DNA of 36,309 bases from an uncultured Lachnospiraceae bacterium (lineage in GTDB: Bacteria; Bacillota; Clostridia; Lachnospirales; Lachnospiraceae): positions 1 to 36,309 of the forward strand of contig CAJUDQ010000035.1 of assembly GCA_910585215.1 (NCBI GenBank), in the 5' to 3' direction. Positions 1-7,308 of this stretch are shown here, piece after piece. A model generated the notes under the pieces. That model made no database searches and was not told where the DNA came from. It worked only from the letters and a program-made list of their open reading frames with translations. The translations under genes and the position numbers were made by a program. The first letter of the stretch is position 1. Every line of letters starts with the position of its first letter.

Positions 1-54
1 TACACTTCGGCAGGTAGCTAGAATCCCCTACCCTTTAGGCATGGGGAGTGTCAA
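1..54 (+). mobile_element. Right end of an IS200/IS605-type (TnpB-carrying) element, partial
   Basis: The first bases contain a pyrimidine-rich hairpin-like stretch, CCCCTACCC-TTTA-GGCATGGGG, followed at once by GAGTGTCAA. This matches the general look of right ends of IS200/IS605-family elements in Clostridia, where a short hairpin sits just inside the end. The stem is imperfect (CCCC/GGGG plus CC/GG around mismatches), so the end may be old. Any tnpB and left end would lie to the left, outside the window. The outer edge is placed after GTGTCAA because the neighbouring DUF1062 frame loses its family character exactly there. Confidence 0.55.
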
Positions 55-609
55 ATAAGCAGAAGTAAACTGCGGTGAAACATTTTCCAGTTTGATTTCT
101 TCCTGCTGTATCATTTTTTTTATTTGGCTTCTTGACAATCCCAAAACCTCGGCGATTTGTTTTTCAGCACGAATTTTGAGTTCATAAGGATTATATATTT
201 TAATCATAATCTGTTCTTTTAAATTATTGTTTTTTTCTATTGATTCATGTAATTTAATTAAATCATAATTTGTCCTTTCAAAATCAATCACTGCTTTATT
301 TTTTCTAAATAACTGTATATTTTTGCCATATGTTTCTGCAAGTTTTTCATCATTATTTAAAAAATGTATATATTCTTCTTTTGTTATGGAAGAACTTTTT
401 TCCCTTTCATAAATCGAAAGATTAAAGGTATGTTTACATTGTTCGCATTGATAAATCAGCCAGATATCCAGCCTGTTACCATTGGCATTGACACGAAACT
501 TTTTTGTATTTTTAAAATGTGTTTTTCTGCCGCATCCCGCGCAGCTTCGAATTACAAAAAAAGATTCCTTTACAATAATTTCATACTCTATTTTCTTTAA
601 ATAGCTCAT
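28..609 (-). CDS. DUF1062 family zinc-ribbon protein, 3' end replaced by IS end
   Basis: The 193-residue protein of unknown function has two CxxC pairs (C23/C26 and C55/C58) flanking the conserved stretch KFRVNANGNRLDIWLIYQC, which is characteristic of DUF1062. The cysteines suggest a bound zinc. Near the C-terminus, LGLSRSQIKK looks like the start of an S4-type RNA-binding fold, so an RNA-related role is possible but unproven. The ATG at 609 is chosen because the GAGGAG ribosome site lies six bases upstream; the in-frame ATG at 615 touches that site. The last seven residues (TLPMPKG) and the stop codon come from the IS right end, so the native C-terminus has been lost. Whether the shortened protein works is unknown. 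Confidence 0.75.
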   Translation of the reverse strand: MSYLKKIEYEIIVKESFFVIRSCAGCGRKTHFKNTKKFRVNANGNRLDIWLIYQCEQCKHTFNLSIYEREKSSSITKEEYIHFLNNDEKLAETYGKNIQLFRKNKAVIDFERTNYDLIKLHESIEKNNNLKEQIMIKIYNPYELKIRAEKQIAEVLGLSRSQIKKMIQQEEIKLENVSPQFTSAYLTLPMPKG

Positions 610-636
610 CTGCATCTCCTCTTACTTTCGTTTGAT

Positions 637-684
637 GCACGGGCTATTACATGTACTTATTTATTTTATTTGCAATAGCCGTGC
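637..684. repeat. Inverted repeat in the DUF1062 upstream region
   Basis: GCACGGGCTATT and AATAGCCGTGC form an 11-bp stem with one bulged base around a 25-base AT-rich loop. It lies 28 bases upstream of the DUF1062 start, so it may act as an operator or a leader hairpin. There is no T-run on either side to make a convincing terminator. Function not determined. Confidence 0.45.
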
Positions 685-889
685 TATGCAAAATAAAAAG
701 GTGTAGTCATAGATTAGGCCTCCTTTTTTAATAATTTTGTTTTTAGTTTAACAAATATCAAAGCGAATAGATACCTTAAATTTTTATAGAAAAAAATATG
801 AGCTGGTGAAAATGGATATGTATTTGCAGATTTTTTCAAGATTAGTTTATATTTAAAAGATTTAAACGATATTAATTTTAAAATGTGTC

Positions 890-918
890 TTGTAGTAATT
901 TTTATGGCATGATATAAT
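890..918 (+). promoter_or_regulatory. Sigma-A-type promoter, now reading into gene debris
   Basis: TTGTAG (890-895), a 17-base spacer, and TATAAT (913-918) with an extended TG upstream of the -10. Just downstream is the palindrome TCAAAC-gaa-GTTTGA (922-936). The only coding sequence downstream on this strand is a 5'-truncated ADP-ribosylglycohydrolase fragment, so the promoter seems to have lost its gene. The 616-985 stretch otherwise holds no convincing coding sequence. Confidence 0.55.
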
Positions 919-997
919 GTCGTCAAACGAAGTTTGATGACCTGTGCACATATATGCGTGTTTCATTATGATATAATAAATCAAAATAAAAGCATGA

Positions 998-1264
998 AGA
1001 AATTACGATATTATCCGTAGCAGTGGCTCTGTACCACCAGCTTTAGAAGCATTTTTTGAATCTGTTTCTTATGAGGATGCCATACGAAAGGCGGTTTCTA
1101 TCGGTGGAGACAGCGATACCATTGCATGTATCACGGGAGGAGTTGCACAGGCATATTATAAAAGAATACCAGAGGAACTTTATTACAATGGTCTTCGATT
1201 TTTGGACAGTGGTTTAATAAGAGTGTTGAGAGAGTTTGAAAAGAAATATGAGATTGAAAGATAA
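998..1264 (+). pseudogene. ADP-ribosylglycohydrolase (DraG/ARH family), C-terminal fragment
   Basis: An open frame of about 88 codons, with no start codon of its own and closed upstream by TGA at 995, reads RNYDIIRSSGSVPPALEAFF and then VSIGGDSDTIACITGG. The GGDSDT-A-TGG stretch is the metal-binding signature near the C-terminus of ADP-ribosylglycohydrolases, enzymes that remove ADP-ribose from modified targets. Full-length members are roughly 250-300 residues, so about two thirds, including the N-terminal metal-binding residues, is gone. It is almost certainly inactive. It lies 139 bases before another broken gene that resembles an ADP-ribosyltransferase. Confidence 0.75.
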
Positions 1265-1402
1265 CAGATTTAAAGTCAAAGTTGTGCAAATTTAATAAAT
1301 TAAAACCATATTAAAATAATTTTATTACTGTTTCTAAATTTAGTAGTGAAAAGAAGCAACCTATGTAATTCACATTATAATTGTATAGAGAAAGGATAAA
1401 AT

Positions 1403-1549
1403 ATGATTTTGTATCATGGAAGCAACACAGGAAATATAAAAATTTTAGAACCAAGACTGGCAGACCATGACAGGCCATACATATATTTGACAACATTGGA
1501 AATTGTGATATCCCATGCGCAAGACTTGGAACAGCGCCTATGCAGGTAG
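1403..1549 (+). pseudogene. N-terminal fragment of an ADP-ribosyltransferase-like protein
   Basis: A ribosome site (GAAAGGA) precedes the ATG. The 48-residue frame begins MILYHGSNTGNIKILEPRLA and continues PYIYLTTLEIV. The YHGSN start followed by a Y-L-T-T strand resembles small ADP-ribosyltransferase-like proteins such as those of the DUF3990 type; this assignment is tentative. After about residue 37 the sequence stops looking like the family and the frame ends at a TAG. A second frame (see 1540-1788) takes over, so a deletion or frameshift joined two sequences here. The fragment is too short to fold as an enzyme. Confidence 0.5.
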
Positions 1550-1788
1550 AAGATTGTAAAGAAATAAATGATTGTTACAAATGGCTGTTAGAACAGGAAT
1601 CCAAAGGCATATTTCAAATCTGCCATTATGAGGATAAATCCCAGCAGGAATTAGAGAGGTGGCATTGTCAAATCTATAATTATATGAAAGAAAAAGAAAT
1701 GCAAAACACACCGGAATGTTCTTATGCAAAATTTGTACAGAAAAAATTTCCAAAAATCTGGGAGAAGCTTGAGAAAAGAGGCGATTAA
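1540..1788 (+). CDS. 82-residue hypothetical protein, probable remnant
   Basis: Unrecognised product. The frame is open from 1471, upstream of the ATG at 1540, reading IGNCDIPCARLGTAPMQVED before the start, and there is no good ribosome site for the ATG. It therefore looks like the 3' part of a gene whose start was lost at the junction with the preceding fragment. The body is charged and partly helical (NDCYKWLLEQESKGIFQICH; KFVQKKFPKIWEKLEKRGD). Its stop codon abuts the ATG of the metallophosphatase gene, which is typical of an operon, so the original gene was probably the upstream partner of that phosphatase. Confidence 0.45.
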   Translation: MQVEDCKEINDCYKWLLEQESKGIFQICHYEDKSQQELERWHCQIYNYMKEKEMQNTPECSYAKFVQKKFPKIWEKLEKRGD

Positions 1789-2580
1789 ATGGTTTTTGTT
1801 ACAGGAGATTGTCACTCTGATTTTGGGAAATTTTCTTCTAAAAACTTTCCGAAACAGAAGAAAATGACAAAAGATGATTATGTAATTATCTGTGGAGATT
1901 TTGGAGGAGTCTGGTATCCAGAAGTTTCAGAATATCATAACAAAGAGGAATACTGGCTGGATTGGCTAGAGAAAAAAAGCTATACCACGCTTTTTGTAGA
2001 CGGAAATCATGAAAATTTTGAGCGTTTATATCAATTTTCAGAGCAGGAATGGAACGGAGGGCAGGTACATAAGCTAAGGCCCTCGGTGCTTCATCTTATG
2101 CGGGGAGAGATGTTTTTATTAAACGGGAAAAAATTTTTTACCTTTGGCGGCGCATCCTCTCATGATATTGGAGATGGAATTATTATTATGGATAAAGAGG
2201 GAAAATGGAAACAAATAGAAAAACAATATAAACGGGCGGGAAAAAATAATTATCGTGTGAAAGATTTGACATGGTGGGACAGGGAACTTCCAACGAAAAG
2301 TGAGTTGGAACATGGATGGAGAAATCTGGAAAAAAACAATTATCAGGCAGATTATATTATTTCTCACTGTTGTCCACGGAAAATAGAATTGAATTTGTTG
2401 CAGAAGGAACATAGTTTGTCTGAAAGAAATTATCCGCCGGATATTTTAACAGAGTATTTTAATCAAATTGCAGAGAAAGTAAGTTTTCAGAAATGGTTTT
2501 TTGGACATTATCATGATGATATGCAATTATCAGAAAACTATATGTTAGTATATAAGCAAATTATCAAAATTGTTTCATAA
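1789..2580 (+). CDS. Calcineurin-like metallophosphoesterase
   Basis: The 263-residue soluble protein carries the complete metal-site set of the calcineurin-like superfamily: GDCH (D7, H9), GDFGG (D37), GNHE (N73, H74), SHCC (H193) and GHYH (H240, H242). These bind two metal ions and cleave a phosphoester; the substrate cannot be read from sequence. Length is normal for a single-domain family member. The ATG follows the previous stop directly, so translation may be coupled. It heads a co-directional run with small proteins of immunity type, but this family also occurs in many unrelated settings, so a link to toxin immunity is only suggested by position. Confidence 0.85.
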   Translation: MVFVTGDCHSDFGKFSSKNFPKQKKMTKDDYVIICGDFGGVWYPEVSEYHNKEEYWLDWLEKKSYTTLFVDGNHENFERLYQFSEQEWNGGQVHKLRPSVLHLMRGEMFLLNGKKFFTFGGASSHDIGDGIIIMDKEGKWKQIEKQYKRAGKNNYRVKDLTWWDRELPTKSELEHGWRNLEKNNYQADYIISHCCPRKIELNLLQKEHSLSERNYPPDILTEYFNQIAEKVSFQKWFFGHYHDDMQLSENYMLVYKQIIKIVS

Positions 2581-2610
2581 AAAAGAAATAGAAAATGAGA
2601 GGTATAGAAA

Positions 2611-3024
2611 ATGAGCTATGACTTAATGGTTTTTGAAAAAACAAAAGCGCCAAGGACAAAAAAAGAATTTATGGAATGGTATGAGAAACGGACAATGTGG
2701 GAAGAAGAACATAATTATCAGAGCGTAGATGTGACATCTCCGGCTTTAAAGAAGTTTTTTCTTGAAATAATAAAGACATTTCCGCCAATGAACGGAGAAT
2801 TTGCACCAGATGACATTACCTTTTCAGAAAATGAAAATTTGGAAAGTTATCTGACAGAGTATTCCATTGGATATGATATGATTTATGCGGGCTTTGCATG
2901 GTCAGTCGCGGAAGAGGCTTATCAGAAGATGAGAGAACTGGCCAAAAAGCATGAAGTTGGATTTTTTGATGTCAGCGGAAGTATTGGCGATATTATACTG
3001 CCCGACGGAACAAAAATAGAATAG
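2611..3024 (+). CDS. Conserved 137-residue hypothetical protein
   Basis: The ribosome site is GAGAGG, ten bases before the ATG. The N-terminus MSYDLMVFEKTKAPRTKKEF, the helix around MEWYEKRTMWEEEHNY, and the FPPMNGEF motif near residue 60 form a pattern I have seen in small cytosolic proteins of many bacteria, often near polymorphic-toxin loci, but I cannot assign a named family. No signal peptide, membrane segment or catalytic motif is evident. It sits 30 bases after the phosphoesterase gene and 27 bases before the next one, so it is probably cotranscribed. A role as an immunity protein is an inference from the neighbourhood. Confidence 0.6.
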   Translation: MSYDLMVFEKTKAPRTKKEFMEWYEKRTMWEEEHNYQSVDVTSPALKKFFLEIIKTFPPMNGEFAPDDITFSENENLESYLTEYSIGYDMIYAGFAWSVAEEAYQKMRELAKKHEVGFFDVSGSIGDIILPDGTKIE

Positions 3025-3051
3025 GAGCAGATTAAGAAAGGAGTGCAAAAA

Positions 3052-3375
3052 ATGAGTAAACAGACAATTATTATAAAATTAGATGCGCGGAAAATGGAAA
3101 ATCCGGATTTGGATATTCGATATAAACTGCCGGACAGAATCGAAGAGGTGACAAAGAAAAGAATTATGGATAATGGTTATGATTATCTGAGTGACACTGT
3201 TCTTGGAATATGGCTGGAGACAGATATTGCAGAAGAAGGGGCAAAAGAGGTAATTGAACTGATAAAAAAAGAGAAATTTTTAAAGAATGATTTATCGCAG
3301 ACGGCAGAAATTGTTATTTCGGAAAAGGAAAATGCAGAAGCAAAGGAGTGCAGACAGGTTTATCCGGAAATATAA
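3052..3375 (+). CDS. Hypothetical 107-residue protein, immunity-like
   Basis: The ATG at 3052 is preceded by AAAGGAG at a good distance. An upstream in-frame GTG (3043) lies within that ribosome site and is unlikely to be used. The protein starts MSKQTIIIKLDARKMENPDL and is a short alpha/beta protein with several acidic stretches, no membrane segment and no recognisable catalytic residues. Small acidic proteins of this kind are frequent among immunity genes, but I do not recognise the family. It ends the first run of co-directional genes in the island. Confidence 0.55.
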   Translation: MSKQTIIIKLDARKMENPDLDIRYKLPDRIEEVTKKRIMDNGYDYLSDTVLGIWLETDIAEEGAKEVIELIKKEKFLKNDLSQTAEIVISEKENAEAKECRQVYPEI

Positions 3376-3430
3376 TTTTTATTTATTGGATAGTTAAGAA
3401 AATAATAGGAAAATAGAAAGGAAATTATTT

Positions 3431-3538
3431 ATGGAATTAATAAATTCACAAAAAGTTATTCAAAATCAAAATAAAACAGCCGATAATTTGAATATATCAA
3501 AGGAATATGGCATGTTTATTTGCAAAAATTTAGTTTAG
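3431..3538 (+). CDS. Possible 35-residue small ORF or truncated gene start
   Basis: The AGAAAGGAAA ribosome site, seven bases before the ATG, is good, and the product begins MELINSQKVIQNQNKTADNL. It has no recognisable domain and no homologue I can name. A good start signal with so short a frame suggests either a small peptide or the 5' stub of a gene whose remainder has been deleted. It lies in the otherwise empty gap between 3376 and 3582. Confidence 0.25.
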   Translation: MELINSQKVIQNQNKTADNLNISKEYGMFICKNLV

Positions 3539-3582
3539 AATGGAAAGCTTAAAACCTAATTTTTATATATAAGGAGATAAGA

Positions 3583-5163
3583 ATGTCCAAGTTACAAAAA
3601 TTTTCATCTGAACAAATTTATTATTTAAATTATCTTTCCACAGTTGTTCTTCCCGAATTTTCAATCGATAAATTATCTGGTATTGGTCCATTGTATACAA
3701 TATTTGTTGTTGAAAATAACGAGCACTATCAGCGGGAAGCAGCAAAAAAGCTGGCAGAGGTACTTCGTGCCATTACAGTCAAACAGCTTATCCGCCTGTC
3801 AGAAAATATTGAATGGAACTTCCCTTACAGCTTTGAAGTAAGCTTTTATATTGACTGGACAAATATAGATATTTCAAGAAAGCATTTTAAACATTTAAGC
3901 ATAGAGGAATATGCCGCCGTTTTAAAACTTGGAACCTTTCATTATAACGGTTATTTCCGTGAAAAATGTCTAAAAGCTGTGGCAGAATATGAAGGCTCTC
4001 TGCCGTTTTTAATGCTCCGGCTTAACGACTGGGTGGAGATTATTCGGGAAAAAGCATTTTTTCTGGTACAAGACAGATTAAAACAATGTCCGCCAGAGGA
4101 AATCATTTTATCTCTCCCCTGTCTTGGAAAGGTTCAAAATTCTCAGAGGAGAAAAACAGAATATATAATGTTCCTTGAAAAACAAATAGAACAATTTCTT
4201 GAAAAAACAATCCGTCAGATAAATATTGAAAAAATAAATCAATATGAAATTTTTGTGAGAAATTCTATTTACCGGTATATAAGTAAAACCGCAGTTCTTG
4301 AACTGGATAAAATAGAGAAATTGGTGGACAGTTCAAAAGACAGTTATGGAAAACGTGTACTGATACAGGGAATTTTAAAAAATTATGAATGTAGTGATAA
4401 TCAGTTGAAAAAGTATCTGCATAACAAAAGTGTGATTGTAAGAAGATGCGCGCTGGAAAAGTTTTATGGCAAATTACAGAATGCATGGCAGGGAATAGAG
4501 GAGCTTTTGCTTGACAAATCAAAAAAAATAAGAGAAAATGCAAGCTATATCATAGAAAAACATACAGATTTCAATATTCTGGAATTTTATCTTCAAAAAT
4601 TAGAGACAGAACCAGCGGTGATTCCAATTCTTGGAGTGGGAGAGCATGGAACGATAAAAGAGAGCGAGATTCTTCTGCCCTTTTTGGAATCTGGTGACGC
4701 AAGGATGACAAAGGCGGCTTTGGTATCCTGTGGATATCTTATCGGTGCAGAAAATGAAGAACTGTATTGGAAATATTTATCTGACAGGCGGCCGGGAGTT
4801 GCAAGACATGCATATCTAATCGTTGATAAGCTGGACATTCATTACGGTGCTGCCAGATTATATGAGGAATATCAGAAAAACAGAGAGTTTGACGAGAGAA
4901 AATATCTGTTAAATCTTTTGTTAAAGGAACCCTCATGGTCAAGACTTCCTTTTCTGCTTCTGCTTTTTGACAGCGAAACAGAAAATCCGGTTATGGAATA
5001 TAGAATTTATGAAAAAATATCAGACCGTAATATGTACGCAAAGGTCAGCAGACAGCAGGCAAAAGAAATCCGTCACGCCTTTGAAATTATGGGAAATAAA
5101 ATACCGGAAGGATTGAAAAAGAAGATTGAATGGGATTTAACGCATGTAATTTGCGAAAAATGA
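3583..5163 (+). CDS. HEAT-repeat-like alpha-solenoid protein
   Basis: The 526-residue protein has a strong AAGGAG ribosome site. It is made almost entirely of amphipathic helix pairs. Typical HEAT-like units are visible at about residues 135-160 (LPFLMLRLNDWVEIIREKAF), 265-290 (KYLHNKSVIVRRCALEKFYG), 300-325 (IEELLLDKSKKIRENASYII) and 375-410. Such solenoids bind other proteins; no enzyme motif, signal peptide or membrane segment is seen. HEAT-repeat proteins often occur beside SUKH genes in toxin-immunity neighbourhoods, and two SUKH genes follow directly here. It starts 19 bases before the first of them ends its upstream gap, suggesting cotranscription. Confidence 0.65.
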   Translation: MSKLQKFSSEQIYYLNYLSTVVLPEFSIDKLSGIGPLYTIFVVENNEHYQREAAKKLAEVLRAITVKQLIRLSENIEWNFPYSFEVSFYIDWTNIDISRKHFKHLSIEEYAAVLKLGTFHYNGYFREKCLKAVAEYEGSLPFLMLRLNDWVEIIREKAFFLVQDRLKQCPPEEIILSLPCLGKVQNSQRRKTEYIMFLEKQIEQFLEKTIRQINIEKINQYEIFVRNSIYRYISKTAVLELDKIEKLVDSSKDSYGKRVLIQGILKNYECSDNQLKKYLHNKSVIVRRCALEKFYGKLQNAWQGIEELLLDKSKKIRENASYIIEKHTDFNILEFYLQKLETEPAVIPILGVGEHGTIKESEILLPFLESGDARMTKAALVSCGYLIGAENEELYWKYLSDRRPGVARHAYLIVDKLDIHYGAARLYEEYQKNREFDERKYLLNLLLKEPSWSRLPFLLLLFDSETENPVMEYRIYEKISDRNMYAKVSRQQAKEIRHAFEIMGNKIPEGLKKKIEWDLTHVICEK

Positions 5164-5182
5164 TGAAGGGAATTAGACAGGA

Positions 5183-5833
5183 ATGGAAATTGAAAAAAAG
5201 AAGAAAGAATATCGGGAAAAAATGGGATTTGAATATCTTTCAGAGGAACATGCGGAATATATTCGGGATTTGGTAAAAAAAGCGGCAATAGCAGATAAAA
5301 ATTGTGAGATTTTTGGCGCCTCCAAGCATAAATACCAATTAAATAAGGTTATGCCCGAAAAAGAAGTCCGCCGGTTTGAAAAGGAGTATTCTGTAAAGCT
5401 TCCAGAGGAATATGTATTTTTTTTGACAAAGGTCGGAAATGGTGGAGCAGGTCCTTATTACGGAATATATTCTCTGGTTATACCAAAGACTTATAATGGT
5501 GATGTGATTTGCCGGGAGGGTGTGCCTGCTTTTCTGGATAAAAATTTGACAAAAGAAGCATGGGATGCAATGATGGATGAAATGGAAGATAGTGAAAAAT
5601 ATGATGCTTTGATGAAGGATGTAATTGAAGGCACACTGTCGATTGGAACACAAGGGTGCACCTTTGAAACTTTATTAATGTGTAAGGGAAGCGAGCAGGG
5701 AAAACTGGTTTATATTGACTGGAATCTGGACCCCGAACTTTATCCATGCTTAACTGGAATGAAATTTCTGGAATGGTATGAATTATTTTTTAATAAAATT
5801 ATTGCTGGTCAGAATCCTTATGAATATCTATAA
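5183..5833 (+). CDS. SMI1/KNR4 (SUKH) family protein, copy 1
   Basis: This 216-residue SUKH-fold protein has the signature at about residues 56-85: EVRRFEKEYSVKLPEEYVFF followed by LTKVGNGGAGPYYGIYSL. SUKH proteins are widespread immunity proteins against polymorphic toxins and bind toxin domains. The ATG at 5183 has only a weak ribosome site; an alternative in-frame ATG at 5222 matches the point where similarity to the next gene begins (YLSEEHAEYIRDLV). It is clearly a duplicate of the N-terminal half of the gene at 5942, with nearly identical DNA around CTTTCAGAGGAACATGC. The specific toxin it would counter is unknown. Confidence 0.85.
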   Translation: MEIEKKKKEYREKMGFEYLSEEHAEYIRDLVKKAAIADKNCEIFGASKHKYQLNKVMPEKEVRRFEKEYSVKLPEEYVFFLTKVGNGGAGPYYGIYSLVIPKTYNGDVICREGVPAFLDKNLTKEAWDAMMDEMEDSEKYDALMKDVIEGTLSIGTQGCTFETLLMCKGSEQGKLVYIDWNLDPELYPCLTGMKFLEWYELFFNKIIAGQNPYEYL

Positions 5834-5941
5834 TGTTTTTTATTTTAAAATAAAAAGTAAAGATTGTAAAAATGAAGCTGAAGTAAAAAAATGATATTTA
5901 CAAAAATCAAAAATAACAAAAAAATGAAAGGGTGATGTGAA

Positions 5942-7234
5942 ATAAATACAAAATTTAATTATCTTTCAGAGGAACATGCAGAATATATTCGAGATTTAGT
6001 GAAACAGGCGGGAATGGCAGACCTGCATCGTAATGTTCTGGGAGCTTTTCAACATCAATATCAGTTAAATCCGGTTGTATCATTGAAGGAAGTACAGCAA
6101 TTTGAAGAGGAATATCATGTAGAACTGCCAGAGGAATATATATTTTTTCTGACAAAAGTTGGAAATGGCGGTGCAGGTCCTGATTATGGAATGTATTCTT
6201 TGGATGAAATGAAATTACATAATAATAAAAATATTTGCAGGGAAGGGGTTCCTGCTTTTATTGATAAAAATTTAACAAAAGATGCATGGGATATCATGTC
6301 AGTAGAAGTGGATACGAATGAAAATTTAATGAATGATATGAGGGAAGGACTGCTGATTATTGGAACACAGAGAGAGGTTAGTGATAATGTCTTAATGTGC
6401 AAGGGAAGTGAGCAGGGAAAAATTGTGTATTTTAATTGGGCTTTCGAGTTTGAAGTGTTTCCATATTTTACTGGAATGGGATTTTTGGAGTGGTATGAAT
6501 CATATTTTAGAGAAATTATTGCGGACCATGACGTAGGGGCCTATGGTTATTATAGTCTGAAATCAGAAGAGGAGCTTAGAAATTCCTACAAACCAAATTT
6601 AAGCCTGAAAGAAAAGAAAGAGCTTATGAAAGGCTTTTATAAATTTAAAAGAGTGGAAGAAGAAACATTGAATTTTTTTGAACAAATAAAAGATAAAAGA
6701 CTGGATGAAATAAGAACAGAGTTACTTTTCGATTTTGATTCTGACAGAGGCTTGATTTTATTTGAGAAGCTGCTGGCTGGAAAAAATACATCGGCGGCAT
6801 TGGAATGTGCGCGTCTGGTACCAAAAGAACAAAGAGATAAATATTATGAAAGGATGCTAAAGCTGCTGTATAGGGAAAAACAATGTGATAAACATACAAT
6901 TATTTATTATCTTATGAGCTGCAGTTTGTTGAGAACACGTGATATTATAAATTTTGCAATGGATGAGAAACAGGATGAAGAGGACAGGTATATAGCTTTG
7001 TGGGCTGTGAAGGCGTCGGATGACAAATTTGATTTTGTGGAAGAGCTGATACAGATTATGAGAGGAAATTCTTATAGAGTAGCGATTGGAGCGCTGGATA
7101 TTGTTATGCATACAAAAATAAAACCACAAAAACTTTTTGACACTTATATGTGGCTGCAGGAAAAATACAAGGACGACAGGATTATGAGGTCCGCTGTAAA
7201 TACTGCGATAAAGGTAGTGAAAACAGCTTTGTAA
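5942..7234 (+). CDS. SUKH domain fused to a helical (HEAT-like) C-terminal domain, copy 2
   Basis: Residues 1 to about 200 repeat the SUKH protein upstream (YLSEEHAEYIRDLV; LPEEYIFFLTKVGNGGAGPD). Residues about 205-430 are helical and HEAT-like (VPKEQRDKYYERML; EEDRYIALWAVKASDD). The start is unusual: similarity with copy 1 runs back to codon ATA at 5942, which has a good ribosome site (AAAGGGTGAT, 5927-5936) five bases upstream, whereas the first ATG/GTG/TTG in frame is GTG at 5999, without a ribosome site and inside the conserved region. Either ATA is used or an ATG has mutated and the gene is weakly expressed. An immunity role is inferred from the family. Confidence 0.75.
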   Translation: MNTKFNYLSEEHAEYIRDLVKQAGMADLHRNVLGAFQHQYQLNPVVSLKEVQQFEEEYHVELPEEYIFFLTKVGNGGAGPDYGMYSLDEMKLHNNKNICREGVPAFIDKNLTKDAWDIMSVEVDTNENLMNDMREGLLIIGTQREVSDNVLMCKGSEQGKIVYFNWAFEFEVFPYFTGMGFLEWYESYFREIIADHDVGAYGYYSLKSEEELRNSYKPNLSLKEKKELMKGFYKFKRVEEETLNFFEQIKDKRLDEIRTELLFDFDSDRGLILFEKLLAGKNTSAALECARLVPKEQRDKYYERMLKLLYREKQCDKHTIIYYLMSCSLLRTRDIINFAMDEKQDEEDRYIALWAVKASDDKFDFVEELIQIMRGNSYRVAIGALDIVMHTKIKPQKLFDTYMWLQEKYKDDRIMRSAVNTAIKVVKTAL

Positions 7235-7308
7235 TTTGCTAGATTATTTATAATAGAAAAATCAGTCGAAAAGCAAAATTGCATAAAAAATATGACAGGA
7301 GAAATAAT

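Noticed and set aside
714..926. 70-residue minus-strand frame between DUF1062 and the glycohydrolase fragment
   Set aside because: No ribosome site, lysine/phenylalanine-rich composition typical of chance frames in AT-rich DNA, and it overlaps the promoter on the other strand.
5836..5857. TTTTATTTTAAAATAAAA palindrome between the SUKH copies as a terminator
   Set aside because: It contains only A and T and would form a very weak stem; likely chance in AT-rich DNA.
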